Numbered from the stretch's first letter, positions 27,549 to 36,104 are shown. The stretch is 64,000 nucleotides of DNA from Candidatus Poseidoniaceae archaeon (GCA_030747695.1 JASLKG010000009.1:62001-126000), one strand, 5' to 3'. Program-made: numbers and translations. Notes: generated by a model from the sequence alone, not told the origin.

Positions 27549-28616
27549 ATGAGAGTGAAGGTAGCAACTGTATTGTTGGTATTGATACTTTCAAGTACAC
27601 TTTCAACAGCAAACCCTGGAGGAGAAGGCGACGGAATAAGGAGTCGAGATTGTGCTGGATCTTGCCATGCAGACTCTTCTTCAAACGGGGCTTCTACTGC
27701 CAATATAACAATACAATTTCAAGAACACGTGTATACTGGGCTCCTTACTGAAGTAACAGTTACAATTTCTGATACCGAAACGGCATATACTTCATTAATC
27801 GGAGTCACTTTACTAATCAATACAAATGGAGCTAAGGATTTACCAGCATACGATGGATGGGAAATTGTTGCAGACCACAATGGAGGGACTAACAATTACG
27901 TGGAATCAACTGCATCTTCAGGCAATATGGAAGTTTCATGGACATTAAGAGCACCATCTACAGGAACATTAACGTTGTATGCAGCAGTACAACACGGCTC
28001 ACCTACAGGAAACATAGCAATGACAGGAATCTCCTCGCCCTTTACAATAGATGTCGAGCCAGTGCCTGAAAACTTACCTAGATTAGAAACCAATTGGGAA
28101 CCTCCAGCAACACGAGAATTAGGCGAAGAAACAACAATAATATTGGAAACAACCGATGTTAATTCGTATCTTGTTGAAATGCGAATTGGCACTCAAATTA
28201 CCCCATTAGAAGTTACTGATGATGAATTTACAATACCCGCGGCATCAAAAGCCGGAGTCGTTGAATGGCGCGCAATACTTTCGGGAGAAGGCCCAGATCA
28301 AACAACACCCTGGTTCCGTTTAATTGCCGAAGAACCATCCTGGGGGGTCGATGAAACATCATTATACATGCAAGGGTTTGCTGTATTGTTATTGTTTGCA
28401 GGAATGGTACTCATATTGCCCAAGTCTAGGAAAGAAGAGACTATGAAGGAATATGAACAAACATCAATAGTTCGAGAAATGATTGATCTCTCAACTCCGG
28501 TTGCGAGTACTGGGCCACCTCTACCGGCCGGAGGCCTTCCCCCGGGATGGACAATGGAACAATGGGAATATTATGGCCATGAATATGTAGACCCAAATAA
28601 GGGGGGATTACTTTGA
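27549..28616 (+). CDS. Secreted membrane-anchored protein with Cys-x3-Cys-His motif
   Basis: The 355-residue protein has a signal peptide (VATVLLVLILSSTLSTA), then RDCAGSCHADSS (Cys35, Cys39, His40) opening a beta-domain with the same layout as its upstream neighbour (ITIQFQEHVYTGLLTEVTVTIS ... GTLTLYAAVQHGS). A second Ig-like domain follows, then one TM helix (MQGFAVLLLFAGMVLILP) at about 278-295. The cytoplasmic tail ends in GGLPPGWTMEQWEYYG, an aromatic motif that looks like a protein-binding element. The ATG follows the previous stop directly. C-x3-C-H is a known but rare variant of cytochrome c haem attachment; a disulfide or metal site is also possible. Confidence 0.78.
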   Translation: MRVKVATVLLVLILSSTLSTANPGGEGDGIRSRDCAGSCHADSSSNGASTANITIQFQEHVYTGLLTEVTVTISDTETAYTSLIGVTLLINTNGAKDLPAYDGWEIVADHNGGTNNYVESTASSGNMEVSWTLRAPSTGTLTLYAAVQHGSPTGNIAMTGISSPFTIDVEPVPENLPRLETNWEPPATRELGEETTIILETTDVNSYLVEMRIGTQITPLEVTDDEFTIPAASKAGVVEWRAILSGEGPDQTTPWFRLIAEEPSWGVDETSLYMQGFAVLLLFAGMVLILPKSRKEETMKEYEQTSIVREMIDLSTPVASTGPPLPAGGLPPGWTMEQWEYYGHEYVDPNKGGLL

Positions 28617-29119
28617 TTTCAGCGGGAACGCTACATGTGATTTCAACAGAATTAACTATTGGGATGTTTGCATTATCGGGCGTTGCATTTTTGCTTTGTT
28701 TGTTAGAAAAAGGCCCAGATACCAAAACATCTGTAGCCCATTGGGCATTAATTGGAGGCTTGGCAGCAACACCGTTTGCAATAATTACAGGAGTTCAAGC
28801 GGCCCCAGGAGAAGGAATAGATAACCCCTTATTGGCCAATAAACTTCTACTTTCTATGGCAGCAACCGGCTTAGCAATAGGCCTTGGAATACGTTGGTTT
28901 ACAGGCGCTGAAATAAATCGAATCCATTCTTCGATTGGAATGGTCACAGTAGGTATGATATTGATTACAGCAGGAATGGGTGGAGAATTTTCACGTGGAG
29001 AAACATTACTATTTTTCTTACCGAAAGATTTAGTCATACTATTTCCAATATGGGCAAGTATTGTAATAATGCTATGCGGATTAGCAATGATAGGTAAATC
29101 AGCCATACATCGCGGATGA
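28613..29119 (+). CDS. Polytopic membrane protein, DUF2231-like
   Basis: The 168-residue protein is almost entirely hydrophobic with four or five TM helices. Histidines sit near helix ends: LHVISTEL (8), VAHWALIGG (about 43), RIHSSIGM (about 103). The pattern LH-x(n)-F-LSGVAFLL ... HWALIGGLAATPFAIITGVQA ... HSSIGMVTVGMILI recalls DUF2231-type predicted haem-binding membrane proteins, but I rate this as resemblance only. The start is TTG 28613, overlapping the preceding stop, with GGGGGG at 28601-28606 as ribosome-binding site. It may be the membrane electron carrier or anchor for the two secreted Cys-His proteins upstream. Confidence 0.65.
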   Translation: MISAGTLHVISTELTIGMFALSGVAFLLCLLEKGPDTKTSVAHWALIGGLAATPFAIITGVQAAPGEGIDNPLLANKLLLSMAATGLAIGLGIRWFTGAEINRIHSSIGMVTVGMILITAGMGGEFSRGETLLFFLPKDLVILFPIWASIVIMLCGLAMIGKSAIHRG

Positions 29120-29950
29120 TGAAGACGAAGAAGAAGCATCATTTTCAGTTCCTTCCATCATACCCCTTATTTGTTCTTCAAGCATTTGCGCTTCAGCAAG
29201 AAGAGGCTCATAATCCAAATCAATTACTGGTAGTAATTTGTTTAACTGTTCAATCACTGTTGCTGCAGCTCTTGCATCTGGGAAACGAGGATCAGCTTCT
29301 ACCATTAGTGACATAATGTTACGCTCTCTTCTTCGGGCTTCACCTAATAATACACCAGTCATTCCCTTGATTACTCCTTGTTCAAGTAAAGGGATATCCA
29401 TCGACTCAATTATCTCTACCATCTTTGTAGTCGCGCCAACCCCTAAAACATCTATTTCTTCAGTATCTTCGTATTCTACTAAAGGCTCTTGACCATTTAA
29501 TCCACCTTTCATACCTTTACGTGCAAAAGCATCAATCAGCACACCTTTGGAAGCTTGGGCATTTTTTGACCAATTAAACAGTTCGCTAACAATCTCATGG
29601 ACCAAAGGATCAGGAACGACAAGTTCACTCATTAAGAGTATCACTTTATCGCACCCATCAACTTTGCAAACCGGAGAACCAGCATATGCTCTAATTGGAG
29701 GGAGAGGGCGCCCTTCTTGAACCAAACAAAGTGCAGGCAACTTAGGATGAGTAACCCCTCCTATGAATTCTAATTCTAAATGATCAATCAAGAAATGAGC
29801 AACAACACTTGACACCATTCCGACGCTTGGAAAGCAGCACACAATCAATGCACCTTCAGTATCAATGTCTTCATCGAGCCTAATGTGAACGCCTGTCATG
29901 GACACCCGAGAACTGACATTTGCTATCAACCCCACCGTCTGTAGATTCAT
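29099..29950 (-). CDS. PAC2 family protein (proteasome assembly chaperone-like), paralogue 1
   Basis: The 283-residue protein has the PAC2 core: GALIVCCFPSVGMVSSVVAHFLIDHL, RPLPPIRAYAGSPVCK, VILLMSELVVPDPLVHEIV, LIDAFARKG, GATTKMVEIIESMDIPLLEQGVIKGMTGVLLGEA and FPDARAAATVIEQLNKLL. Archaeal PAC2 proteins include PbaA/PbaB, linked to proteasome assembly. The tail is a run of serines before SAMYG. ATG 29950 is the longest start; ATG 29899 (MTGVHIRLDED) aligns better with the second PAC2 protein here and leaves room for the divergent promoter. Its end overlaps the preceding convergent gene by 21 bp. Confidence 0.85.
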   Translation of the reverse strand: MNLQTVGLIANVSSRVSMTGVHIRLDEDIDTEGALIVCCFPSVGMVSSVVAHFLIDHLELEFIGGVTHPKLPALCLVQEGRPLPPIRAYAGSPVCKVDGCDKVILLMSELVVPDPLVHEIVSELFNWSKNAQASKGVLIDAFARKGMKGGLNGQEPLVEYEDTEEIDVLGVGATTKMVEIIESMDIPLLEQGVIKGMTGVLLGEARRRERNIMSLMVEADPRFPDARAAATVIEQLNKLLPVIDLDYEPLLAEAQMLEEQIRGMMEGTENDASSSSSSSAMYG

Positions 29951-29986
29951 CCGAAGCGCAAAGAAGTATGACTATTTGTGCCGACC

Positions 29987-31132
29987 ATGGCTGAGGAGAG
30001 GGCACACACACTATCTCCCTCTGCTTGGAATCGTTATGAGACATGTCCGCGCCAATATTGGTTGAGCCGTCAAAGACTTCCTCGTAAAGCAGGAATGGCA
30101 GCGAGTCTTGGTACAGCAGTCCATGCTTCGATAGAAGATTTACTCCAAATTGATTTGACAGGACGTTCAGATGATGAAACTCATTGGTTACCCCCAATGG
30201 CCGAAGAATTTCTAAAGAAGAGATGGGAAGAAGAAAAAGAGGTCTTTATGGCAACGCCTAGACGCCCCCAATGGAAAGAAAAAGAATGGGATAAAGCAAG
30301 GAAAATGCAAAGAGGCGCACTCAAAATGCTGATAGGATTTGCAGGTTCTTCTGGCACAACACCTTTGAAAACAAGTGTAGGCCTTTGGAGAAATTTGCTT
30401 GCAAAAACAATAGCTGTAGAAGGAGAATTGAGAACTTCAGACAATCGTTTAATGGGAAGGTTGGATATGCTTTTTGCAGACATCGACTCTTCTGGTAAAC
30501 TAAATGGTTGGATAGTTGCAGATTTGAAGACAGGAAGAGCTCCAGAAATGGAATTGAAACCCGAAGTACAACGCCAACTTCTTCTTTATCGAGACATCCT
30601 TCTTTCAAATAATCCAAACGCCCCTCCCGTTCGAACAGAGGGTTGGTATACAGCCAATTCTACAAGATATACCGCAGAAGGCCCTTCAGTTCTTGAGCAA
30701 GCATTGGAAGCATGGGAGGCAACAAAACCCACAACAAAACCCCTTGAGGCAACACCTGGGCCAGATAGTTGTGGAGGCTTTTGTGATTGGAAAGCGTGGT
30801 GCCCCCATTGGTGGAATTGGAGATTTGAAAGTGGAACACTTGGAGCGGGAGATTTCTCAGATTCAGTAATTCTGTTACATCATTTTGACCACAAGACGGG
30901 AGCAGGAATTGCAGAAATATGTGAACCAGTAGATGCCAATGGTAGAGCCATGCCAACAGGCCTCCAAGTTCCGATATCCTTTGATGGGAGAGGCAAAGAA
31001 GCCCTTCAAGAATTATTATCAAGCGGACATCAAGGCCCAATTTTTATTGGTTCAGCAATGACTAACCGTGATACATGGAGAGTTGGACATTGGTGTGATG
31101 TATTGCCCTGGTCACCTATCCCTGATGCTTGA
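29987..31132 (+). CDS. PD-(D/E)XK nuclease of the RecB/Cas4 group with probable Fe-S cluster
   Basis: The 381-residue protein begins LSPSAWNRYETCPRQYWL. It has LGTAVHASIEDLL (motif I His), EGELRTSDNRLMGRLDMLF, VADLKTGRAP (catalytic D-x-K) and VQRQLLLYRDIL (motif IV). Three C-terminal cysteines in CGGFCDWKAWCPHW, with the N-terminal CPR cysteine, form the four-Cys 4Fe-4S cluster expected for RecB/AddB/Cas4-type nucleases. No helicase domain is attached. ATG 29987 is preferred to GTG 29978. It is divergent from the PAC2 gene and its 3' end overlaps the convergent exonuclease by 21 bp. The likely role is DNA end processing in repair; no CRISPR genes are nearby. Confidence 0.88.
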   Translation: MAEERAHTLSPSAWNRYETCPRQYWLSRQRLPRKAGMAASLGTAVHASIEDLLQIDLTGRSDDETHWLPPMAEEFLKKRWEEEKEVFMATPRRPQWKEKEWDKARKMQRGALKMLIGFAGSSGTTPLKTSVGLWRNLLAKTIAVEGELRTSDNRLMGRLDMLFADIDSSGKLNGWIVADLKTGRAPEMELKPEVQRQLLLYRDILLSNNPNAPPVRTEGWYTANSTRYTAEGPSVLEQALEAWEATKPTTKPLEATPGPDSCGGFCDWKAWCPHWWNWRFESGTLGAGDFSDSVILLHHFDHKTGAGIAEICEPVDANGRAMPTGLQVPISFDGRGKEALQELLSSGHQGPIFIGSAMTNRDTWRVGHWCDVLPWSPIPDA

Positions 31133-31963
31133 GATATAATCTCTTAAGGAATCTCTGGCACTTTCATCTTCAATACCATTTGACGATAATAACCAGTCAA
31201 CGTATTTCGGGTCTTCATCTTCAATAGTTTTCAAATCCTTTCCTCTATGCCTGCCAAATGCAATTATGTGGACCCCTTCATCAAGTCTAATTCGTCCTTC
31301 TGAATCAAAAGGAATCAAATCATTTAATGAGCGACCAAGAGCACTTTCGTCCTTCCTTGCCTCACCATTAATTAGCCAATGTTCAACATCTTCAAGGGAG
31401 CGCCGAAAACTTGCCGGATGATTCAACATCAATTTCCAAAGCAGTAACAAACACGCTGCAGCATCAGCTGCAGCATCGTGCGCATTCGCTAGATCAATAC
31501 CATGTAATGCACATTGCGCCCCAAGGTTATGAGGCCTAGCAATTTTGAGCCTTCTTACACATTCTAATGTATCCAGTAATACCTTTGGTTTAGGAGGAAT
31601 CATCCCACATCGAAAGAATTCATTTTCTAGAAGAGGCATATCAAATCTACGAGCATTATGTCCTACAATTACAGCACCATCCATTAATTCAAATAGTTCT
31701 TGAGCATAATACTTGAAGACTGGTTTATCACGCGTATCGGAATCATGAATTCCATGTACACGCGTAGCTTCAATAGGTATTGGCCGTTGGGGGTTTACCA
31801 AAACATTGTAGTTTATTTCAGAATTATTTGTATCAGCACCAATTAACGCGACCTGCACAATTTTATCGTTATTAGTAGAAATTCCAGTAGTTTCTAGGTC
31901 AAACGCAAGAACTCTATGTCCTTCGAGTAAATCGACCATATCCCTACGAAAGGTCGAATGCAC
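31112..31963 (-). CDS. DnaQ-like DEDDh 3'-5' exonuclease with extra C-terminal domain
   Basis: Residues 17-190 form an RNase T/DnaQ exonuclease with FDLETTG (Asp22, Glu24), HNARRFDMPLL (third Asp) and HDAAADAAACL (His and fourth Asp), so all DEDDh catalytic residues are present. The rest includes IIAFGRHRGKDLKTIEDEDPKYVDWLL, a small domain (DUF3820-like) found after several bacterial exonucleases and thought to contact nucleic acid. It probably degrades single-stranded DNA or RNA in repair or turnover. The ATG at 31939 (MVDLLEG) is a possible shorter start. Confidence 0.88.
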   Translation of the reverse strand: MHSTFRRDMVDLLEGHRVLAFDLETTGISTNNDKIVQVALIGADTNNSEINYNVLVNPQRPIPIEATRVHGIHDSDTRDKPVFKYYAQELFELMDGAVIVGHNARRFDMPLLENEFFRCGMIPPKPKVLLDTLECVRRLKIARPHNLGAQCALHGIDLANAHDAAADAAACLLLLWKLMLNHPASFRRSLEDVEHWLINGEARKDESALGRSLNDLIPFDSEGRIRLDEGVHIIAFGRHRGKDLKTIEDEDPKYVDWLLSSNGIEDESARDSLRDYISSIRDR

Positions 31964-32012
31964 ATGAACATCACTACGTAATCAAGATACGTAATGCCTC
32001 AGCCCATGGGTT

Positions 32013-32342
32013 ATGGGTATACGCGATTGGTTCCGTCCAAAGGACAAATCTAAAGAAAAACCGGTTGAAGCCAAAGTTGAATTATTACCCGACTCATTAG
32101 ATACTGAAACATTGATTGTAGATGCACTTGCAACATTCGAAGAAGATGATGAAGAATTAGAAATTGAAGAAATCCTAGACCCAAGGCCAGAATATGATTC
32201 GGGGGATGTAGAGCCTGAGGATGTTCTAAAGGCCGAAATGAAATCAAATTACGAATTGAATGTAGTTGAAAATCAAGATCATGAAGATCTGCTTCATGGA
32301 GCAGAAATTGTGGGAGATATTTCAGAAGAAGTTGAGATTTAG
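32013..32342 (+). CDS. Small very acidic protein, unknown
   Basis: The 109-residue product starts MGIRDWFRPKDKSKEK, a short amphipathic, basic head of the MGI-x-DWF kind common at the start of small membrane-associated proteins. It then becomes strongly acidic (FEEDDEELEIEEI, DISEEVEI). No domain is recognised. ATG 32013 is 50 bp from the divergent exonuclease start. Coding is supported by normal codon use and lack of competing frames, but it remains hypothetical. Confidence 0.6.
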   Translation: MGIRDWFRPKDKSKEKPVEAKVELLPDSLDTETLIVDALATFEEDDEELEIEEILDPRPEYDSGDVEPEDVLKAEMKSNYELNVVENQDHEDLLHGAEIVGDISEEVEI

Positions 32343-32420
32343 AATATGTAATGCTAGCTAAAAACTCATAGTAATCAGTTCAGATTGATATATTTTCACC
32401 TAATCAGACAAGGGTCATTG

Positions 32421-32430
32421 TTAGATATAG
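32421..32430 (+). promoter_or_regulatory. TATA-like box TTAGATATAG, leaderless promoter
   Basis: The box is centred about 24 bp before the ATG of the PKD lipoprotein at 32450, consistent with transcription starting at the start codon. No SD is seen before that ATG. Confidence 0.45.
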
Positions 32431-32449
32431 AACACCCAGACGCCCTTAC

Positions 32450-33616
32450 ATGAACCGCCAAGGTGGCATTTTATTGCTCATCTTATTGATGTTCCAAACA
32501 CTCGCTGGTTGTACAGGAGGCGTATTGGAGTCAACGGTCGAACCTAGGGCAGTACTCATCGCCTCACCTTTAGAAATACAGCAAGGAGATACCGTAACTT
32601 TTGATGCAAGAGACTCAGATCCAATCGAAGGCGTCATTACTTCATACAAATGGGATTTTGGTGATGGTGAAAAGACAACAACAATTGCAGGGTTCACTTC
32701 ACATCAATTTTTACAATCAGGCCAATTTACTACTCGCTTAACAGTTACAAATGATCAAGGTGGAGAAGACAGTACTACTGTGTCAATTTCAGTTAATGGA
32801 GCTCCCCAAATCAATCTAAGTATACCAGAGGGTGTTCGTTCTGGAGACATTGTAGAATTAGATGCTTCTAACACATTCGACGCAGAAGGTGGAGAATTAA
32901 TTTTCTCGTGGGATTTAGATCATATGGGGGACACAGATAGTGATGGCGATACAAGAAATGATGTGGATGCAACAGATCAAATTGTATATTTGCCAACGGA
33001 ATCAAGTGGTACGATTATTGGTTCGTTAACCGTTGATGATAGCCAAGGAGGAATTGTAGTTGAACAATTTACTATCGACGTTCAAACACGCCGATACAAA
33101 GTTGTCTGGGTTGAAAATACGCTTGAATGGGATTTTGATGAATATTTAGCCCAAGGAGACACATGGACTGTAAATATGACTCCCGGTGCTGAAGCTAGAA
33201 TCGTTTCTTATGAAGCAATATTAGAGTTAGACCAAGATCTGTTTTTACCACCCGATAATTTTACACTTTCAGTCAATGTTGTTGATGATGGACATAGAAG
33301 GACCTCTCAGACAACACCCGGAAATATTACTCAAAATGAAACGACAAGTGCAGAAGTAAATGCATCAGAATTAAATCCGGTGGGGGAAAACGAGGATCTT
33401 GATGCAGATAGTGAAGAACAATTACTCGCATCATTACTAAATCAACCGGGAGCAAGATTTGGACAAGGAGAATGGGTTTGGACAGTTGTGGCCCAAGACG
33501 CAGATCCAGATTCTGTGATACCAGGTATTCCAGATCCAGATGCAGGTAATGATTGGACACTTACAATTACAATTGTGGTTTTAACCCCTGTATTAACTGA
33601 AATCGCCTACGAATAA
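32450..33616 (+). CDS. PKD-domain lipoprotein
   Basis: The 388-residue protein has a lipoprotein signal peptide ending in the lipobox LAGC (Cys21). Two PKD domains follow: PRAVLIASPLEIQQGDTVTF with YKWDFGDGEKT, and PQINLSIPEGVRSGDIVELDA with FSWDLDHMGDTDSDGD. The remainder (about 210-388) is a beta-rich region of unknown fold with low-complexity NETTSAEVNASELNPVGENED. PKD domains usually mediate protein or carbohydrate contacts outside the cell. The lipobox links it functionally to the Lgt-like gene at 1249. The stop is 6 bp from the convergent purN. Confidence 0.87.
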   Translation: MNRQGGILLLILLMFQTLAGCTGGVLESTVEPRAVLIASPLEIQQGDTVTFDARDSDPIEGVITSYKWDFGDGEKTTTIAGFTSHQFLQSGQFTTRLTVTNDQGGEDSTTVSISVNGAPQINLSIPEGVRSGDIVELDASNTFDAEGGELIFSWDLDHMGDTDSDGDTRNDVDATDQIVYLPTESSGTIIGSLTVDDSQGGIVVEQFTIDVQTRRYKVVWVENTLEWDFDEYLAQGDTWTVNMTPGAEARIVSYEAILELDQDLFLPPDNFTLSVNVVDDGHRRTSQTTPGNITQNETTSAEVNASELNPVGENEDLDADSEEQLLASLLNQPGARFGQGEWVWTVVAQDADPDSVIPGIPDPDAGNDWTLTITIVVLTPVLTEIAYE

Positions 33617-33622
33617 CGAATT

Positions 33623-34234
33623 TCAACAAAGAGAGTTGACAAATTCATCAATAGTAGCAGGATATAATTTGTGTTCCAATTTCTTAACTCGTTCGGAGAG
33701 GCTTTCTACATCATCATCATCAAGAATATGTAATGATTCTTGTGCAAGAATCGGACCAGTATCTACGCCATTATCAACAAGATGTACTGTGCAACCAGTA
33801 ATTCTTGCATTATCTGCTAAAGCGTCTCTATGCGCGTATGCCCCAGGGTATTTTGGAAGTAATGAGGGATGTATGTTGATTAAACGCCCTTCCCACTTGT
33901 TGACAAAGTTAGGAGATAATACACGCATATATCCCGATAAAATGACTAATTCAATATTGTATCTTTCTAGTTCTGCGAGGATTCTATTTTCGTGCTCTAT
34001 CCGTCTAATGTTCAAATCATTAATTGATGAATCAAGCTCTATTGTAATTGTTGTAATTCCATGCGCTTCAGCTTTGTCAATTCCAGAAACGTCTGGTTTA
34101 TTTGAAACAACTAATGCTGTTTGATGAATTGAATTGTTTATTTTTTGGTGATTAACAAGCGCATCCATTCCAGAACCAGAGCCGGAAATGAAAACAGCAA
34201 GTTTAAGCGGATCTGTGGCAGAAATATCGCGCAC
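33623..34234 (-). CDS. purN: Phosphoribosylglycinamide formyltransferase PurN
   Basis: The product (about 203 residues) has the formyltransferase fold: KLAVFISGSGSGMDAL at the GAR-binding end, LVILSGYMRVLSPNFVNKWEGRLINIHPSLLPKYPG (catalytic Asn and His in NIH) and GCTVHLVDNGVDTGPILAQ with the catalytic Asp in DTGP. It transfers formyl from 10-formyl-THF to GAR, step three of purine synthesis. The reading frame extends to TTG 34252, but GTG 34234 has GAGGAG seven bases upstream and is the better start. It lies immediately downstream of the unknown gene 34253-34606; purM is in the same window. Confidence 0.94.
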   Translation of the reverse strand: MRDISATDPLKLAVFISGSGSGMDALVNHQKINNSIHQTALVVSNKPDVSGIDKAEAHGITTITIELDSSINDLNIRRIEHENRILAELERYNIELVILSGYMRVLSPNFVNKWEGRLINIHPSLLPKYPGAYAHRDALADNARITGCTVHLVDNGVDTGPILAQESLHILDDDDVESLSERVKKLEHKLYPATIDEFVNSLC

Positions 34235-34252
34235 AGTATTCTCCTCACACAA

Positions 34253-34606
34253 TTAACTGAAATCTATTGGTTGTACTGTTTTCCAATTCGAATTAGCCAA
34301 TTTCTTGGCTTTTCCATCAGCAATAATTGGATGAATATCTGTTAATCGCCCATGCATACCATGTACGCCGAATTTAACCCTCAACTCAACTTGTCGATCT
34401 CTTTCAGCAGCTTCCATTTGTTCATCGTCAAGCTCAACACGAGCCATCTCTTTTCCGGAACTCGCAGAACTAATACTGAATGAATTTTCTTTAATATGCG
34501 CAAGCGGTTTGAAGTCCCAATCATCGGGATCATTCATCCAAACTTCAATGTCAATTGAAAGGTAATCACGAATTCCAACTCGCTTGATTGTAACAGTATC
34601 GACCAT
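34253..34606 (-). CDS. Conserved hypothetical protein upstream of purN
   Basis: The 117-residue soluble protein starts MVDTVTIKRVGIRDYLSIDI at ATG 34606 (TTG 34615 would add three residues). I do not recognise its family. It reads as a mixed alpha/beta domain with VELRVKFGVHGMHGRLTDIHPIIADGKAKKL. It is directly followed by purN, so a shared transcript is likely, but a purine role is not shown. Confidence 0.65.
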   Translation of the reverse strand: MVDTVTIKRVGIRDYLSIDIEVWMNDPDDWDFKPLAHIKENSFSISSASSGKEMARVELDDEQMEAAERDRQVELRVKFGVHGMHGRLTDIHPIIADGKAKKLANSNWKTVQPIDFS

Positions 34607-34614
34607 GCTGAACA

Positions 34615-34630
34615 AACCTCCGGAGAGGTT
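34615..34630 (+). promoter_or_regulatory. Inverted repeat AACCTC-CGGA-GAGGTT in a divergent promoter region
   Basis: A perfect 6-bp inverted repeat with a 4-nt spacer lies nine bases upstream of the ATG of the leftward gene (34606) and 75 bp before the rightward HAD gene. It is placed where an operator for the leftward promoter could act. Confidence 0.35.
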
Positions 34631-34704
34631 CCCGCTTCAAAATCCCTCTTATTGGTGATGATATTTATCGGCACCCTGAAAGAGGGCCTTGTACAGCCTC
34701 GAAC

Positions 34705-35367
34705 ATGGGCGGAATTACTGCCTACTTTGATTTAGATGGCACATTGCTAGATGCCTCCAGCGAGAAAACCCTTGCTGGGACGTTAGCCAAGCGTAGGCCT
34801 TGGCGAATCCCTCTTGGAGCATTAATGTGGACTTTGGGATTTGCAGGTAACCTTTTGCGAGGCCGAGCAATATATGATGCTGCAAGGAATAGAGGGCACT
34901 TTTCATTATCAAACTGGTCCATATTGAAACAGCTATCTAAAGAGCTAGTAGATTCCACATTATCTAAACAAATCCCAATAGAAGCACTTGAGCGTTTAGA
35001 ATGGCACAGAGAACAAGGACACAGACTTGTCCTTATTTCAGCGACACTAATGCCATTAGCACAAGCAATGTCAGATTATCTGGGAATGGACGCAGTTTAT
35101 GGAAGCGGTCCAAAAAACATGAAAGGGATCTTGACCGGCTCTGAAATTGGCTGGGAAGTGCCACGCCGTAAGGGCAAGGTCCCAATCGTAAAGGCCGATG
35201 CTAATTTACAAGGGCACAATCTTGCAGACTGCTGGGGCTATGGAAATTCACACGCGGACTCATTTTTCATGGCTATAACAGGTAACCCTGTTGCAATAAA
35301 CCCAACAAAGTCTCTCGCAAAAGTTGCTAAAGCAAATAATTGGCTAATCATGTCATGGAAGATGTGA
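34705..35367 (+). CDS. HAD-superfamily phosphatase, PSP-like (HAD-IB)
   Basis: The 220-residue protein has all HAD motifs: DLDGT (nucleophile Asp9, Asp11), LISAT (motif II), a lysine in the GKVPIVKAD region (motif III) and GYGNSHADSFF (motif IV). The 80-residue alpha-helical cap between motifs I and II is typical of the HAD-IB group that includes phosphoserine phosphatase. The substrate is unknown; a small phosphorylated metabolite is likely. A TATA-like ATATTTAT lies at 34661. The stop is 2 bp from the convergent tRNA-Arg. Confidence 0.87.
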   Translation: MGGITAYFDLDGTLLDASSEKTLAGTLAKRRPWRIPLGALMWTLGFAGNLLRGRAIYDAARNRGHFSLSNWSILKQLSKELVDSTLSKQIPIEALERLEWHREQGHRLVLISATLMPLAQAMSDYLGMDAVYGSGPKNMKGILTGSEIGWEVPRRKGKVPIVKADANLQGHNLADCWGYGNSHADSFFMAITGNPVAINPTKSLAKVAKANNWLIMSWKM

Positions 35368-35368
35368 T

Positions 35369-35445
35369 TGGCGGCCCCGCCGCGATTCGAACACGGGTTC
35401 GTGGCTCCGCAAGCCACTGTGATATCCAGGCTACACTATGGGGCC
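35369..35445 (-). tRNA. tRNA-Arg (GCG)
   Basis: On the reverse strand the acceptor arms are GGCCCCA and CGGGGCC (A-C mismatch at the inner pair). The anticodon stem GTGGC/GCCAC encloses loop TTGCGGA with anticodon GCG. The T-arm is CCGTG-TTCGAAT-CGCGG, discriminator G, and CCA is encoded. No intron is seen. Confidence 0.93.
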
Positions 35446-35494
35446 AGTGCAGTTTGGCGACCAACATCGTCCATTTAAGCGCGACGGGCTTGAA

Positions 35495-36052
35495 TTATTC
35501 TTCTTGTTGAAATGATACTTTCGAAGCCATTGCAGCCCTTGCTGATGCATTAATTAGAGGCAATATTGCTATAGCGGCACACACAAACATGCAAAAACCA
35601 CAGAGATACGACATTAACTCGTGTACCTTTGTGAGTTCGGAAGGCAGCAGTCCTTCAGAAGCATCCATCATCAACCAAGAACCATACCATCCACCTATAG
35701 TCGCTAGAACCGCACCTGCAGTTGCAATTTTGGGCCCAATGATATTCAATTGGAAAGTCATAACGGCCCCAATTAAAACGCATACCCCTCCAACCATCAG
35801 ACACCAACCTCGAATTAAATATGCATTATTTTCAATCATTTCATCATGATAATTTTGATAATCTTCTGAACTGACATTTACATTCTGCTGTCTATAATTT
35901 TCAAGGATTAGATCAATATCAGCATTAGAAAGGTCATCAACTCTGGAATTTTGTAAATCTCCCCAACCGATTATAAGCATCAATATTGATCCCAGAACAA
36001 GAATGATTGCCACCGTTTTCGGCCCTTTAGAATCAGCCCTTATTGGAAACAA
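35495..36052 (-). CDS. Membrane protein with four TM helices, unknown
   Basis: The 185-residue protein has TM helices at about 13-32, 80-103, 108-130 and 145-172. A hydrophilic loop after TM1 (LSNADIDLILENYRQQNVNVSSEDY) is probably extracytoplasmic. A short tail ends SKVSFQQEE. No family is recognised. It lies downstream of the thioesterase gene on the same strand with a 52-bp gap. Confidence 0.65.
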   Translation of the reverse strand: MFPIRADSKGPKTVAIILVLGSILMLIIGWGDLQNSRVDDLSNADIDLILENYRQQNVNVSSEDYQNYHDEMIENNAYLIRGWCLMVGGVCVLIGAVMTFQLNIIGPKIATAGAVLATIGGWYGSWLMMDASEGLLPSELTKVHELMSYLCGFCMFVCAAIAILPLINASARAAMASKVSFQQEE

Positions 36053-36104
36053 ATCTATTGGAATAGGGTCGTTATTTTATTAAGATATCCGAATTGAAAA
36101 AGAA

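Noticed and set aside
32013..32342. Possible spurious call of the acidic 109-residue protein
   Set aside because: Kept as a gene: normal codons, MGI-x-DWF start and no competing frame, although function is unknown.
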